NCBI RefSeq assembly: GCF_000427405.1
Contig: NZ_ATXY01000004.1
Location: 62,001-126,000 of the forward strand
DNA: 64,000 bases
Source: Flectobacillus major DSM 103
GTDB lineage: Bacteria; Bacteroidota; Bacteroidia; Cytophagales; Spirosomataceae
Direction: 5' to 3'
How positions within the stretch are numbered: position 1 is the stretch's first letter; each line of letters opens with the position of its first letter. The position numbers were made by a program, and so were the translations under genes. Positions 37,894 to 47,626 of this stretch are shown piece by piece. The notes under the pieces are model-generated. The model was not told where the DNA came from. It was given only the letters and a program-made list of their open reading frames with translations, and did no database searches.

Positions 37894-40800
37894 TTAAAAC
37901 TTAACATTTACACCTAAGTTGATGATTCTTTGTTGTGGGTAAAACTGCCCACTGCTGCTGTTACCTTCTGGGTCATAATCTTTTACACCCGTAAAAGTGA
38001 GCAAGTTGAAGGCATTGGCATACACACGAAGTTGTTTTATTTTCAAAGAATTCAATAGGGTATTTGGTAGAGTATAACCTAATTCGAGGTTTTTGAGGCG
38101 AACAAACGACGCGTCATTTAACCAAAAAGTATTGTTATAAAGACCGCCATTGATTGACGAAGACGCTCGGGTGTCTACACGTGGGTATGTACCGTCTGGA
38201 TTGCTTGGACTCCATCTGTTGTCGGCCCAACTGCTATAGAAATTTCCTACCTGCCCCGACTCTGGCAATACATATTGGCTTACGTTGGTTTGTCCTGATA
38301 ATACCATTGATGCGTCGAAGTTTTTGTATCCAGCACTGAATACTAAACCAAACGTAATTTGAGGAATATTGCCATATTGCGTTCTGATTTGGTCATTGGC
38401 TGTGATTTTTCCATCTTTATTATAATCCTCAAGGATTAAATCGCCTAGTCTTGCTCCGTTAACGTGCGGGTATTTATCAAGTTCGTCTTGCGTTCTGAAA
38501 ATACCAATCGCTTTATATAACAAATAGGTATTGAGTGGTCGGCCTGTTTGACGCTGATAATCTAAAGCACCTGCTGCTTCGTCGATAAACTCGATATTGC
38601 TTTTGGCATAAGTAAAGTTGGCCGAAACATTGTACCTGAAAGCCCCTGTATGGCGATAGCTTACACTTGTTTCAATGCCTTGGTTGCTTACTTTACCAAT
38701 GTTTTGGTCTGGTACCAACGATGCCGACCCATAAGGGTTTACAATACCCGATACATTTGGAATAGAAGCATTTCTGGCAGCCAAAATGTTTGAGCGTTGT
38801 TGTTTAAAATAGATAAACTCCCATGAGATATTTTTGAGAACAGTTGTATTAAATCCAATATCTGTTTTCTTGGCTACTTCCCAAGTAATATTGGGGTTGG
38901 CTAATTTGGTTAAATCAATACCGGGGTTGATGGTGTTAGCTCCGATAACATAGGTATTGTTGAACGAGTAGTTGTTATAATACTGAAACTGACCAACATT
39001 ATCGTTCCCTAACGAACCATAAGAAGCTCTTAGCTTGAGGTCGTCGATGAAGGTGACACTGTTTTTAAACCAAGCTTCTTCCGAAACTCTCCATCCTGCC
39101 GAAAACGACGGGAAGAAACCATATTGCTTACCATCTGGAAAAATCGAAGAGCCATCTACACGCATTTGGATTTCGGCCAAATATTTTTCGTCAAAATTAT
39201 AGGCAATTCTACTGATATAACTTTTTCTTGTAAAATTAGAGCTACTTCCGTAGTTGTTTTTATCGGTTGCGGCTGCACCACCTTGCGACAATTCGGGGGT
39301 GGATACCGTTGGATAATTGATTCTTGAAGCACCAAATTTCTCTTGTCTATTTTGGCTTTGTTCGTATGCTACAAACATATTCAAATCGTGCTTTTGAGCT
39401 TTAATAGCATAATTCAATTTGATATTTTGTACCGTAGATGAAATATTGGTTTGTTCTTCCGACAAGGTTGCTGCTCCAGCCGAACCACCTGTAATTACAC
39501 GATTGTACGTTCCTGTATTTTTATCGAACGAGTAAAGGGGATAAGGCGTACTAAAGTTTTTGGTAAAACTATATGATCTGTCGGCCGAATAAAATCCGTC
39601 GAGTGATAAGCCTTTTACGGCAGCAATATTGTAGCTAGCTCTCAAAATTCCATTGAATACCGTAGTTGGGTTTTTGTTGATACCTCCTGCGGCAGTACCC
39701 AAGATAACAGGGTTGTTGTTTTCAACACCTGTAGATGGCAAACCATTGGGATAAATAGATACTACTGTTGGGTATGCTCGGTAAATAGAACGGAAAACAT
39801 TGCCTGCACTTGATGTTGGATATTGGCGGTCTTCTTGGCGACCTGCCAATGAAAGGCTTACTTTAAAGTTTTCGGTAATATTAGCATCTACATTCGACCT
39901 AAAATTGTACTGATTGTACTGCGTAGCTCCGTTGCGATAAAGTCCATCTTGATAAATCGTACCAACAGATAGGTAGTATTTGGTGTTATCAGAACCACCA
40001 CTTACCGTAAGGCTGTGTTGATTTTGTAAAGCAACATTTTTCAAAGCTTCTTTTTGCCAATTGGTATTTGGGTAATTGATAGGGTCAGAACCATTCGCAA
40101 ACTTTGTGATTTCATCGGCCGAATAATATTGATTCATTCCTCCAGCAGGGTTATTATAATAGTCTATTTCATTCAAAATAGTAGCATAAGTAGCAGAATT
40201 GGCCAATTTTGGTAATCTGGTTGGCGAGCTAAATCCTTGATTGAAGCTATACGAAATAGTAGGTTTGCCTTTGTCGCCTCTTTTGGTAGTTACCAAAATA
40301 ACACCGTTGGCTGCTCTACTACCATATACTGCGGCCGAGGCATCTTTCAAAATAGAAATACTTTCGATATCGTTGGGGTCGAGGCGTTCTAATCCACCCA
40401 CTTGCCCAGGCACGCCATCTACAACAATCAGAACGTCGTTGTTGCCAGTAGAAGCAAATCCACGAATCGTATAACTTGAACCGTCATAACCAGGCTCGCC
40501 ACCTCTGTTGTTGGCCACAAATCCAGAAAAACGACCTGCCAGTGAATTGGATAGGTTGGGCTGTGGACTTTTTACAATTTCGCTACCTTTTACATCCGAC
40601 ACCGAACCCGTCAATGTAGTTTTTTTCTGTGTACCATACCCCACTACCACTACTTCGCCTAAAGCCATATTTTCTAATACCAACTTGACATCTATAGTAG
40701 ATTTATTGGCAATAGGCACTTCTTGCGAAGCATATCCAATAAAAGAAAAAATCAATGAGCTTGCTGTATTGGGCACACTCAGCGAATACTTTCCGTTTGC

Positions 40801-41037
40801 ATCTGCCGAAACGCCGATACTCGAACCTTTTAGCTGAACATTAGCTCCAGCAAGTGGTTGGCCTTGTTCGTCTAATACTGTCCCAGCAATCTTTTTGTCA
40901 GATTGCGAAAATGCAGCCACCGTTGTAAAAAGTACTACGCTAAGGCAAAAAAGAACATAAAATCCTAGTTGAATAAGACTTACTTTCCCCATTTCATTAC
41001 AGCGTAAACTCTGTTGATATGATAGATTTTTTTTCAT
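37894..41037 (-). CDS. SusC/RagA TonB-dependent transporter (first locus pair)
   Basis: The chosen start is ATG at 41037 (MKKNLSYQQSLRCNEMGKVS), giving 1047 residues. The frame is open up to an ATG at 41163 but the extra 42 residues are not signal-like. A signal peptide ends near TTVAAFSQS. The carboxypeptidase-D-like domain is IAGTVLDEQGQPLAGANVQL, and LGEVVVVGYGTQKKTTLTGS precedes the plug (YTIRGFASTGNNDVLIVVDG). The C-terminus is INLGVNVKF. No STN domain is present, in keeping with control by the hybrid two-component protein upstream at 41219 rather than by a sigma/anti-sigma pair. Confidence 0.94.
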   Translation of the reverse strand: MKKNLSYQQSLRCNEMGKVSLIQLGFYVLFCLSVVLFTTVAAFSQSDKKIAGTVLDEQGQPLAGANVQLKGSSIGVSADANGKYSLSVPNTASSLIFSFIGYASQEVPIANKSTIDVKLVLENMALGEVVVVGYGTQKKTTLTGSVSDVKGSEIVKSPQPNLSNSLAGRFSGFVANNRGGEPGYDGSSYTIRGFASTGNNDVLIVVDGVPGQVGGLERLDPNDIESISILKDASAAVYGSRAANGVILVTTKRGDKGKPTISYSFNQGFSSPTRLPKLANSATYATILNEIDYYNNPAGGMNQYYSADEITKFANGSDPINYPNTNWQKEALKNVALQNQHSLTVSGGSDNTKYYLSVGTIYQDGLYRNGATQYNQYNFRSNVDANITENFKVSLSLAGRQEDRQYPTSSAGNVFRSIYRAYPTVVSIYPNGLPSTGVENNNPVILGTAAGGINKNPTTVFNGILRASYNIAAVKGLSLDGFYSADRSYSFTKNFSTPYPLYSFDKNTGTYNRVITGGSAGAATLSEEQTNISSTVQNIKLNYAIKAQKHDLNMFVAYEQSQNRQEKFGASRINYPTVSTPELSQGGAAATDKNNYGSSSNFTRKSYISRIAYNFDEKYLAEIQMRVDGSSIFPDGKQYGFFPSFSAGWRVSEEAWFKNSVTFIDDLKLRASYGSLGNDNVGQFQYYNNYSFNNTYVIGANTINPGIDLTKLANPNITWEVAKKTDIGFNTTVLKNISWEFIYFKQQRSNILAARNASIPNVSGIVNPYGSASLVPDQNIGKVSNQGIETSVSYRHTGAFRYNVSANFTYAKSNIEFIDEAAGALDYQRQTGRPLNTYLLYKAIGIFRTQDELDKYPHVNGARLGDLILEDYNKDGKITANDQIRTQYGNIPQITFGLVFSAGYKNFDASMVLSGQTNVSQYVLPESGQVGNFYSSWADNRWSPSNPDGTYPRVDTRASSSINGGLYNNTFWLNDASFVRLKNLELGYTLPNTLLNSLKIKQLRVYANAFNLLTFTGVKDYDPEGNSSSGQFYPQQRIINLGVNVKF

Positions 41038-41165
41038 CTTTGAATGAAACTGTTTTAGTGAATAGAAATGATGATTCTTAGAAATAGAAATTTCTGAAGC
41101 AAAACTAGGATTTTGCAAATATTTAGAAGAGGGGGAAATCCTTATAAAAGAGGGGGTAATCAATT

Positions 41166-41200
41166 AAAAAGCCCTAAATAGCGGTTATTTAGGGCTTTTT
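41166..41200 (-). terminator. Terminator after the hybrid two-component gene
   Basis: A perfect 15-bp stem (41166-41180 with 41186-41200, loop of 5) has an AAAAAGCCC-type base and U-rich end on the minus strand. It lies 19 bp past the regulator stop and upstream of SusC, so the regulator and susCD are separate transcripts. Confidence 0.85.
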
Positions 41201-41218
41201 TTACACAAAATTGAATTT

Positions 41219-44200
41219 TTAGGAGGTTTTCTTTCCGAGTATATCTTTATCAATCTGATGGTTGTTGTGGAATGTTTTTCGGTATTTTTTGATATATGCC
41301 GATGGGTTCATCCCAAATAATTTGAAGAATTGTTCCCTAAAATATTTGGGGTCGTTTACTCCAACTTGAAAGGCTGTTTCCGACACGGTATTGTCGGTAC
41401 TAATAAGCATTTCGGCAGCTTTTCGGAGGCGTATAAATCGGATAAAATTGTTTGGCGATTGCCCACAAATTGATTTAATACGGTTGTATAGCCCCGATGG
41501 GCTCATGCCTATTTCGGTAGCTAGTACCCCAACTCCAAAGTCAGGATCGGTGAGGTGCTTTTCAACAATAGCAATACACTGATGTAAAAAATCTTTGTAC
41601 TCCGACGAAATTTTGAGATTGTTAGATTGCAGTGTTATTTCATTGAAAAAGTATTTCTGTAAATCATTTCTTGATTTTAGTATCCCTGTAACCCTTGCCA
41701 ACAAAATGTCTTTTTCAAAAGGCTTACTGATATAGTCGTCGGCACCTACTTCTATACCCTTTAGTTTGATTTCGGACGAAGTACTTGCTGTCAATAATAT
41801 AACAGGAATATGGTTGAGGCTTGTATTCTTTTTCATTAAGGTACACAGTTCAATACCACTCATACCCTGCATCATTACATCGCTGATGACAATATCGGGC
41901 AACAATTCTTCTATAAGCTTTAGGCCATCTGTGCCGTTGTCAGATTCATGTAATTTAAAGTAGGGTTTAAATATTTGTTTAAGGTATTGTCTAATCTGCG
42001 GGTTATCGTCGATCATCACCATGGTTTTTATTTCGGCATAAATTTCATCTGTCAATTCGCTATCTTCATTATCAGACAATTCAGCTTGTTGACTGATTGA
42101 TAAATCGTGGTCGTCGGCCAATTCTTCCAAAATAACCGAATTGAGTTCATCATCATTTAGAATTGTATCGGGGTTTAGGTGTTCGTAGCCCCTTAAAAGC
42201 CGAATCGTAAATATAGTACCCTGCCCAAGGGTACTATGATAGGTAATATCGCCTTTGTGGTTATTGATAAATGTTTTGGTTAGGTACAAACCAATGCCAA
42301 AGCCACCCGCCGATTTGGTTTGGGTGTTTTTGACCTGATAAAACATTTTGAATAGCTTATCGCCTGTTTCGGGGGCAATACCCGCTCCGCTGTCTTCTAC
42401 TTTAATAATAATGCTGTCGGCTATTTCTGTGATAGATAAAGCCACTTTGCCCTCTTTTGGGGTAAATTTTAGGGCATTTGAAATCAAATTAAAGAGGGCT
42501 ATTTCTAGTTTTTCTCGGTCGCCATATACTTCTATATGGTCTTGTTGGCAGATAAAATCGTATTGAATCTGTTTTTCTTTGGCCTGATGAGTGAAACATA
42601 AAAAAACTTCTTCACAAAGATTTTTCAGGTTTAGTCTAGCTACCTTTAGGGAATCCCGTTCGGTATCGGCTTTTCTAAAAAGCAATAGCTGGTCTACCAA
42701 GCTCAACAAACGACGGGCATTGCGGTATACAATATGTAAGCTACTAATATCTTTTTCTTGCGAGTCGGTATAAAGTAACTCTTTAATTGGGTTGATTATG
42801 AGGGTTAGAGGTGTACGGAATTCATGGGAAATATGGGTAAAAAATGAAATTTTCTTTTCATTGAGTTCTTTTTCTTTTTCGGCTTCAATTTTAGCAATTT
42901 GTATTTGATATTTTAGTTCGTTTTGGCGGTCTTTGTAGAGTTGATAATAAAAAATCAATAGGCCAATCAGTGCCGAATAAAACAGGTATGCCCACCAAGT
43001 TTTGTACCAAGGCGGTAGCACTATTACCTTAATACTTGCGTAGTTGTCATACCAGATGTGGTCTTTGTTGGCGGCTTTTACCTTAAAAGTATATTCGCCA
43101 GGTTCTAAATACCGATATGTGGCCGACTTTTGTTTGTTAACAAAGTTCCATTCTTTGTCTAAACCTTCGAGTTTGTAGGCAAATTGATTTTCGTCGGGAT
43201 ATGAATAATTAATAGCTCCGTATTGAATAGAAAATACCGATTGGTTAGGTTGCAAAATAATTTGTTGTGATGGCAAAGCGGTATTTTTCTCGCTTTCGGT
43301 ATCGGGCATCAATGATTTTCCGAAAAGCAGCACGCCAGTAATTAGTACTTTGGGCTGATAAGTGAGGGGCTTTATTTGGTCGGGGTAAAACAAATTCCAG
43401 CCTTCTGTACCCCCAAAACACATAAATCCACCAGCTCGATGATAAACCGCCGCACCACCATTGAATTGCCCACTTTGTAGGCCGTCGGTATGGTCAAAAT
43501 TATAGATTTTATGAGTCAATAAGTCGACTTTAGCAATACCCTTGTTGGTACTTACCCATATTTGGTGTCCATTGTCTTCTTGAATGGCAAGAATAGTATT
43601 ATTGGCAAGACCATTTTTTTCACTAAACTTTTTGGCTATTTTTTGTTGAGTATCGTACAAAATAAGGCCGTTTTCTTGTGTGCCAATCCACAGTTTATTG
43701 TTGGAGGAGTCAAAATGCAGTGCAAAAACTACACCTGAAGATAAATCTTGAATATCGCCTTTTTGGGCATTGTAGGCCGTATAAATACCATTTTGAGGAT
43801 TGAACAAATACAGGCCTGCACCATAAGTACCTATCCACAAATGCCCATTATGGTCTTTTTCAATAGCTCGGACATCGCTAGACGGAAAGTTTTTAGCGGC
43901 TGTATTATAGTTGGTAAAATTTTGTTTGTCGGGATTAAATACACTTAGTCCACCGCCATTTGTACCAATCCAAATACGCTGTTGGTTATCTTCATAAATT
44001 ACCCTTACGTCGTTGGCTCCAAGGCTATTTTTATCGTTAGAATTATGCTTGAAATTAATAAACGAATCATTTTTTCGGTTATACAAAAATAGCCCTCCCG
44101 AATATGAACCAAACCAAAGGTTGTTGTGGCTATCTTTGAAGGCCGACAAAATAGCATTATCGGTTAGGCTACCCTTTTTCCCGTCGGCTTTATAATGTTT

Positions 44201-45394
44201 TTTTACTTCACCATTACTGGTTGTTTGAAAAATACCATCTCCGTCTGTTCCGAGCCACAACAATCCAGTGTTATCGATGGTCATACCATAATATCGAACA
44301 TCGCTTTCGGTGTTATAGGCCATGATTTTTTGTTGAAACTTAAAAAAACGCTCTTGGCTGTTGTCGAGCATATATACCCCTTCGCCATAAGTACCTACCC
44401 ATACATTTTTGTCTTTGTCGGCATACAATGCCTGTACCGACCTTTGGGTAAAAGATTGGCCATTATTCCCTTTTACAGCACGAAAAGGTACTTTTGGTGT
44501 ATCGTTGTAACGAGACTGAATATCTATCTGATAGAGGCCTCCGTCTTGAATACCTACCAAAAGCTGCTGGTTTTTATTTTCGAGCAACGACAGAAATACA
44601 CGGCTTTTGAGCTGAGTTGTAGCCGAAGGATGAATCAGGATAAGTTTGTTTTCGGTTCTTTGATAAAAATATAGGCCGTTTGATGTAGCGAGCCAAATAT
44701 TATGAAAATGGTCTTCGTAAATACAGTTAATACGATTATTGGACAACTTTTCAGCACCAATGGGTTGAGTCAAAACCAGCTTATTATTTTTTGTGCTAAA
44801 TACATTAATCCCTTTGCTGTGTGTGCCTACCCAAAGTAAACCTGACGAATCTTCGTAGGTAGTCAAAAGGGTATTACTTGATAGTCCTTGGAGGCTAGAC
44901 TGCCGATAATTGACGACAGCATTTGTTTTTTTATGATATTTAAACAAACCTTTTGTAGAAGACGTAAGCCACAAGTAGCCATTTTTACCTTCGTAGATAC
45001 CACTAATATCGTTGTCCGATTGTTCTTCTTTACTCAGTTTTGACGTAATAAAACGTTCATGGCTGGCATCGAAGCGGACTAATCCTTTTCGGGAAGTAAT
45101 CCACAAAATACCATCGGTGTCTTTGTAGATACTCTGAATATAATTGCCTTGAATACTAAATGGGTTTTCGGAGTCGAACTTAAAGATTTTGAATGTAATA
45201 CCATCAAAACGATTGAGGCCGTCGTCGGTAGCAAACCACATAAAGCCCTGATTATCTTGTACAATACTGTTGACAACACCAAACGATAAGCCTTCTTTGA
45301 GATTGTAGTGCAGTACACGGTGGCTCTCGGAGAGTTGAGCTATCGTGCTATATGAAACTAATAATATTATTACTAAAAAAATTCTCATAGCCAA
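41219..45394 (-). CDS. Hybrid two-component system regulator (HTCS)
   Basis: This 1391-residue one-protein sensor and regulator has a signal peptide (1-19), then about 14 two-component-regulator propeller repeats (20-690) with motifs such as GFMWFATDDGLNRFDG and LWVGTHSKGINVFS. Next are a Y_Y_Y domain (about 705-785), a transmembrane helix (about 793-813), a histidine kinase with phospho-accepting His857 (FTHISHEFRTPLTL) and HATPase (SGAGIAPETGDKLFKMFYQV), a receiver with Asp1172 (PDIVISDVMMQGMSG) and a C-terminal AraC helix-turn-helix (about 1280-1380). HTCS proteins sense oligosaccharides in the periplasm and activate adjacent susCD and hydrolase genes. It lies between the two SusC/SusD pairs and could control either or both. 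Confidence 0.95.
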   Translation of the reverse strand: MAMRIFLVIILLVSYSTIAQLSESHRVLHYNLKEGLSFGVVNSIVQDNQGFMWFATDDGLNRFDGITFKIFKFDSENPFSIQGNYIQSIYKDTDGILWITSRKGLVRFDASHERFITSKLSKEEQSDNDISGIYEGKNGYLWLTSSTKGLFKYHKKTNAVVNYRQSSLQGLSSNTLLTTYEDSSGLLWVGTHSKGINVFSTKNNKLVLTQPIGAEKLSNNRINCIYEDHFHNIWLATSNGLYFYQRTENKLILIHPSATTQLKSRVFLSLLENKNQQLLVGIQDGGLYQIDIQSRYNDTPKVPFRAVKGNNGQSFTQRSVQALYADKDKNVWVGTYGEGVYMLDNSQERFFKFQQKIMAYNTESDVRYYGMTIDNTGLLWLGTDGDGIFQTTSNGEVKKHYKADGKKGSLTDNAILSAFKDSHNNLWFGSYSGGLFLYNRKNDSFINFKHNSNDKNSLGANDVRVIYEDNQQRIWIGTNGGGLSVFNPDKQNFTNYNTAAKNFPSSDVRAIEKDHNGHLWIGTYGAGLYLFNPQNGIYTAYNAQKGDIQDLSSGVVFALHFDSSNNKLWIGTQENGLILYDTQQKIAKKFSEKNGLANNTILAIQEDNGHQIWVSTNKGIAKVDLLTHKIYNFDHTDGLQSGQFNGGAAVYHRAGGFMCFGGTEGWNLFYPDQIKPLTYQPKVLITGVLLFGKSLMPDTESEKNTALPSQQIILQPNQSVFSIQYGAINYSYPDENQFAYKLEGLDKEWNFVNKQKSATYRYLEPGEYTFKVKAANKDHIWYDNYASIKVIVLPPWYKTWWAYLFYSALIGLLIFYYQLYKDRQNELKYQIQIAKIEAEKEKELNEKKISFFTHISHEFRTPLTLIINPIKELLYTDSQEKDISSLHIVYRNARRLLSLVDQLLLFRKADTERDSLKVARLNLKNLCEEVFLCFTHQAKEKQIQYDFICQQDHIEVYGDREKLEIALFNLISNALKFTPKEGKVALSITEIADSIIIKVEDSGAGIAPETGDKLFKMFYQVKNTQTKSAGGFGIGLYLTKTFINNHKGDITYHSTLGQGTIFTIRLLRGYEHLNPDTILNDDELNSVILEELADDHDLSISQQAELSDNEDSELTDEIYAEIKTMVMIDDNPQIRQYLKQIFKPYFKLHESDNGTDGLKLIEELLPDIVISDVMMQGMSGIELCTLMKKNTSLNHIPVILLTASTSSEIKLKGIEVGADDYISKPFEKDILLARVTGILKSRNDLQKYFFNEITLQSNNLKISSEYKDFLHQCIAIVEKHLTDPDFGVGVLATEIGMSPSGLYNRIKSICGQSPNNFIRFIRLRKAAEMLISTDNTVSETAFQVGVNDPKYFREQFFKLFGMNPSAYIKKYRKTFHNNHQIDKDILGKKTS

Positions 45395-45589
45395 AAGTAC
45401 ACATAAATGAGCTTTTTCTTAGCTATCAGCTATAGTGAACAGGTATAAAAAATAAATAGGAGAACACTAAAAAGATGAAAATAGAACGTAAATACTCAAT
45501 GGGGGGGCGATGAGTATTTATATGTATTGTTATATTTAAGTGTCTTATAATCAATGGTATATTGTGGTTTGGTGTATAATTGAAACGAC

Positions 45590-45622
45590 AAAACGAGGCT
45601 ACCTAGAAAGATAACCTCGTTT
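45590..45622 (-). terminator. Terminator after the second susD
   Basis: Stem AAAACGAGGCTA pairs with TAACCTCGTTTT (one G-U pair) around a loop of about 9 nt, 37 bp past the susD stop at 45659 on the minus strand, with a U-rich 3' side. Confidence 0.7.
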
Positions 45623-45658
45623 TATGGTTGTGATAGCTTATGCTAAACTATAACCTAA

Positions 45659-47620
45659 TTAATAACCAGGGTTTTGTATGGCTGTTTTTTGTTCTATTGT
45701 CAAAGGTTTTCCTCCGTTATAAATACCATCCAAGAACGTTTGTGGGATAGGTCTCAATAAATGGAAATCTTTGATATAGTTAGCAGCACCAGGATTATAG
45801 GCTTTGGCTCTTGTAATCAAAGTTTTGGTTCTACTCAAATCTTCCCAACGGTGAAATTCTCCGCAAAGTTCTCTTGTTCTTTCATTCAGTACCAAGCACA
45901 ACATTTTGTCGTAGGTAGAAGTATAGCCCAGTTTGTTAATTACCGCTACATCTTGAGCTGGCAAGTTAGTAATACTAGGTATTTCAAGAACCGTTGTAGT
46001 AGTTGTAGCAGGAATATTGTTTGACTCATAGTAAGAGTTTTCGGTCATAAATGAGTTAATATTCACGTTTTGTCCTGATTGAGACACCACATAAGCGGCA
46101 GCACCGTCGGTATAAGCCGCTCTGTCTTCGCCAGCTTTATAAGCCGCTCTTTTTCTGACAGCATTGATATACGATAGTGCTGCATCGTACGAACCTTGAC
46201 CAAGGTTGGCCAAACGGATTTTTGCTTCGGCGGCCATCAAATACGTTTCTGCCGACCTAGCAAGAATAACATCTCGGTATCCTCTAACTTCGTTAATAGC
46301 CAAACGAGCTCCATCATAATGTTTGCTAAGAGATGGGAATCGAACGTCGGTCAACAAGCTTTTTCCATCAGAAGCATGTGCTACATAAACAGAAGGGATT
46401 GTTTTATTGGTTTTGGCATAGACGATCTCATCAACATATTTAGTTTTGGTAAAGCGGGTGTCTGATGGACTATTGATAATAAACATCAATCCAAGGTCGC
46501 CATTAGAATATTTGCCACTGCCATTATTGCATCTACTTTTTGTTCTAAAGCTTTTCCAGAACCTTGAGTCGTTTATTTGGTCAAATACATCGTATGCAAA
46601 ATACGTAGGAGCTAAGCGGCTAAAAGGTCTCATTCCTGTCAAATCACGTTGCATATATGGAAGGTCGTCGTAACGAGCTGTAAAATACAAGTGGCTGTTG
46701 TTGAAGGTTGTAGCCAACAAATTGTCTGAAAACTGAGCCGACAGAATTAGTTCAGGCAAAGTTTCGTTTGTTCCATTGGGTTTGCTATAAGCCCAAATAT
46801 CGCCAAAATTATTGGCTAATGGGTGTCGAGCAATCACCTCGTCAGAAAGCGAAACTACCTTTGCCAAGTCAGCCGCTTTGGTAGACGTATTCCACGAGTC
46901 ATTGATTTCACTGGCTCTTGACAGATACGCTTTGGCCAAATAATGAGCTGCTGCATCTTTGGTAATTTTGGCAGGAGCTGAGGTATTGTCTAATAAATCG
47001 TAGGCTTTAGACAGATCGTCGATGATTTGCGTATAAATTTTTTCTGGAGCTTCACGGGTAAACTCTAGCTCGACGGTAGTACTCACATTCAATTTGAGCG
47101 GTACAGCACCATATTGGCGAACCAGTCGGAGGTAGTTATATGCACGCAAAAAGTACCCTTCGCCCAATGCTGTTTTCTTGATTGCATTGTTGGTAGAAGT
47201 AATTTCACTGGCCGATTTAATCACTTGGTTTGCCATTCCAATAGCAATATAGTACATATCCCAAGCCCGTTCGGCGGCTACGGTGTTGGAGTTTACGGTA
47301 GTTACAATAGATTTGAAACCCCCATCGTAGTTGTTCCAAGAACTGTTTGAGCCATCGCCACCAACATGAAATTCGTCGGTACCATAGTTAGTTGTAGCAA
47401 ATTGAACTTCACCACTCAATGGTACGTCAAATGTTTGGTTGTAAGCACCTGTTACAGCAGCCTGAATACCTTCTTCAGTACTGTAGTAAGCATTACTTCT
47501 TTGTGTGGTCAACTCCTCTTTTAGGAAGTCCGATTGGCAAGACACACTGGCAAAAAGAGCAAAAGCACAAATACCTGTTTTTATATATTTCAACTGTATT
47601 TTATTCATCGTAAAAATCAT
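45659..47620 (-). CDS. SusD/RagB outer-membrane lipoprotein (second locus pair)
   Basis: This 653-residue lipoprotein is long for the family. The lipobox is LFASVSC-QSD, SusD helices include LGEGYFLRAYNYLRLVRQYG, and the C-terminal region is CGEFHRWEDLSRTKTLITRA with FHLLRPIPQTFLDGIYNGGK. It begins 6 bp after the SusC stop, a tightly coupled pair. The cargo is unknown; a GH5 enzyme lies upstream of the SusC. Confidence 0.93.
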   Translation of the reverse strand: MIFTMNKIQLKYIKTGICAFALFASVSCQSDFLKEELTTQRSNAYYSTEEGIQAAVTGAYNQTFDVPLSGEVQFATTNYGTDEFHVGGDGSNSSWNNYDGGFKSIVTTVNSNTVAAERAWDMYYIAIGMANQVIKSASEITSTNNAIKKTALGEGYFLRAYNYLRLVRQYGAVPLKLNVSTTVELEFTREAPEKIYTQIIDDLSKAYDLLDNTSAPAKITKDAAAHYLAKAYLSRASEINDSWNTSTKAADLAKVVSLSDEVIARHPLANNFGDIWAYSKPNGTNETLPELILSAQFSDNLLATTFNNSHLYFTARYDDLPYMQRDLTGMRPFSRLAPTYFAYDVFDQINDSRFWKSFRTKSRCNNGSGKYSNGDLGLMFIINSPSDTRFTKTKYVDEIVYAKTNKTIPSVYVAHASDGKSLLTDVRFPSLSKHYDGARLAINEVRGYRDVILARSAETYLMAAEAKIRLANLGQGSYDAALSYINAVRKRAAYKAGEDRAAYTDGAAAYVVSQSGQNVNINSFMTENSYYESNNIPATTTTTVLEIPSITNLPAQDVAVINKLGYTSTYDKMLCLVLNERTRELCGEFHRWEDLSRTKTLITRAKAYNPGAANYIKDFHLLRPIPQTFLDGIYNGGKPLTIEQKTAIQNPGY

Positions 47621-47626
47621 TAGAAG

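Noticed and set aside
41038-41163. N-terminal extension of the first-pair SusC
   Set aside because: The extra 42 residues precede a clear MKKNL start and signal peptide and are not signal-like.
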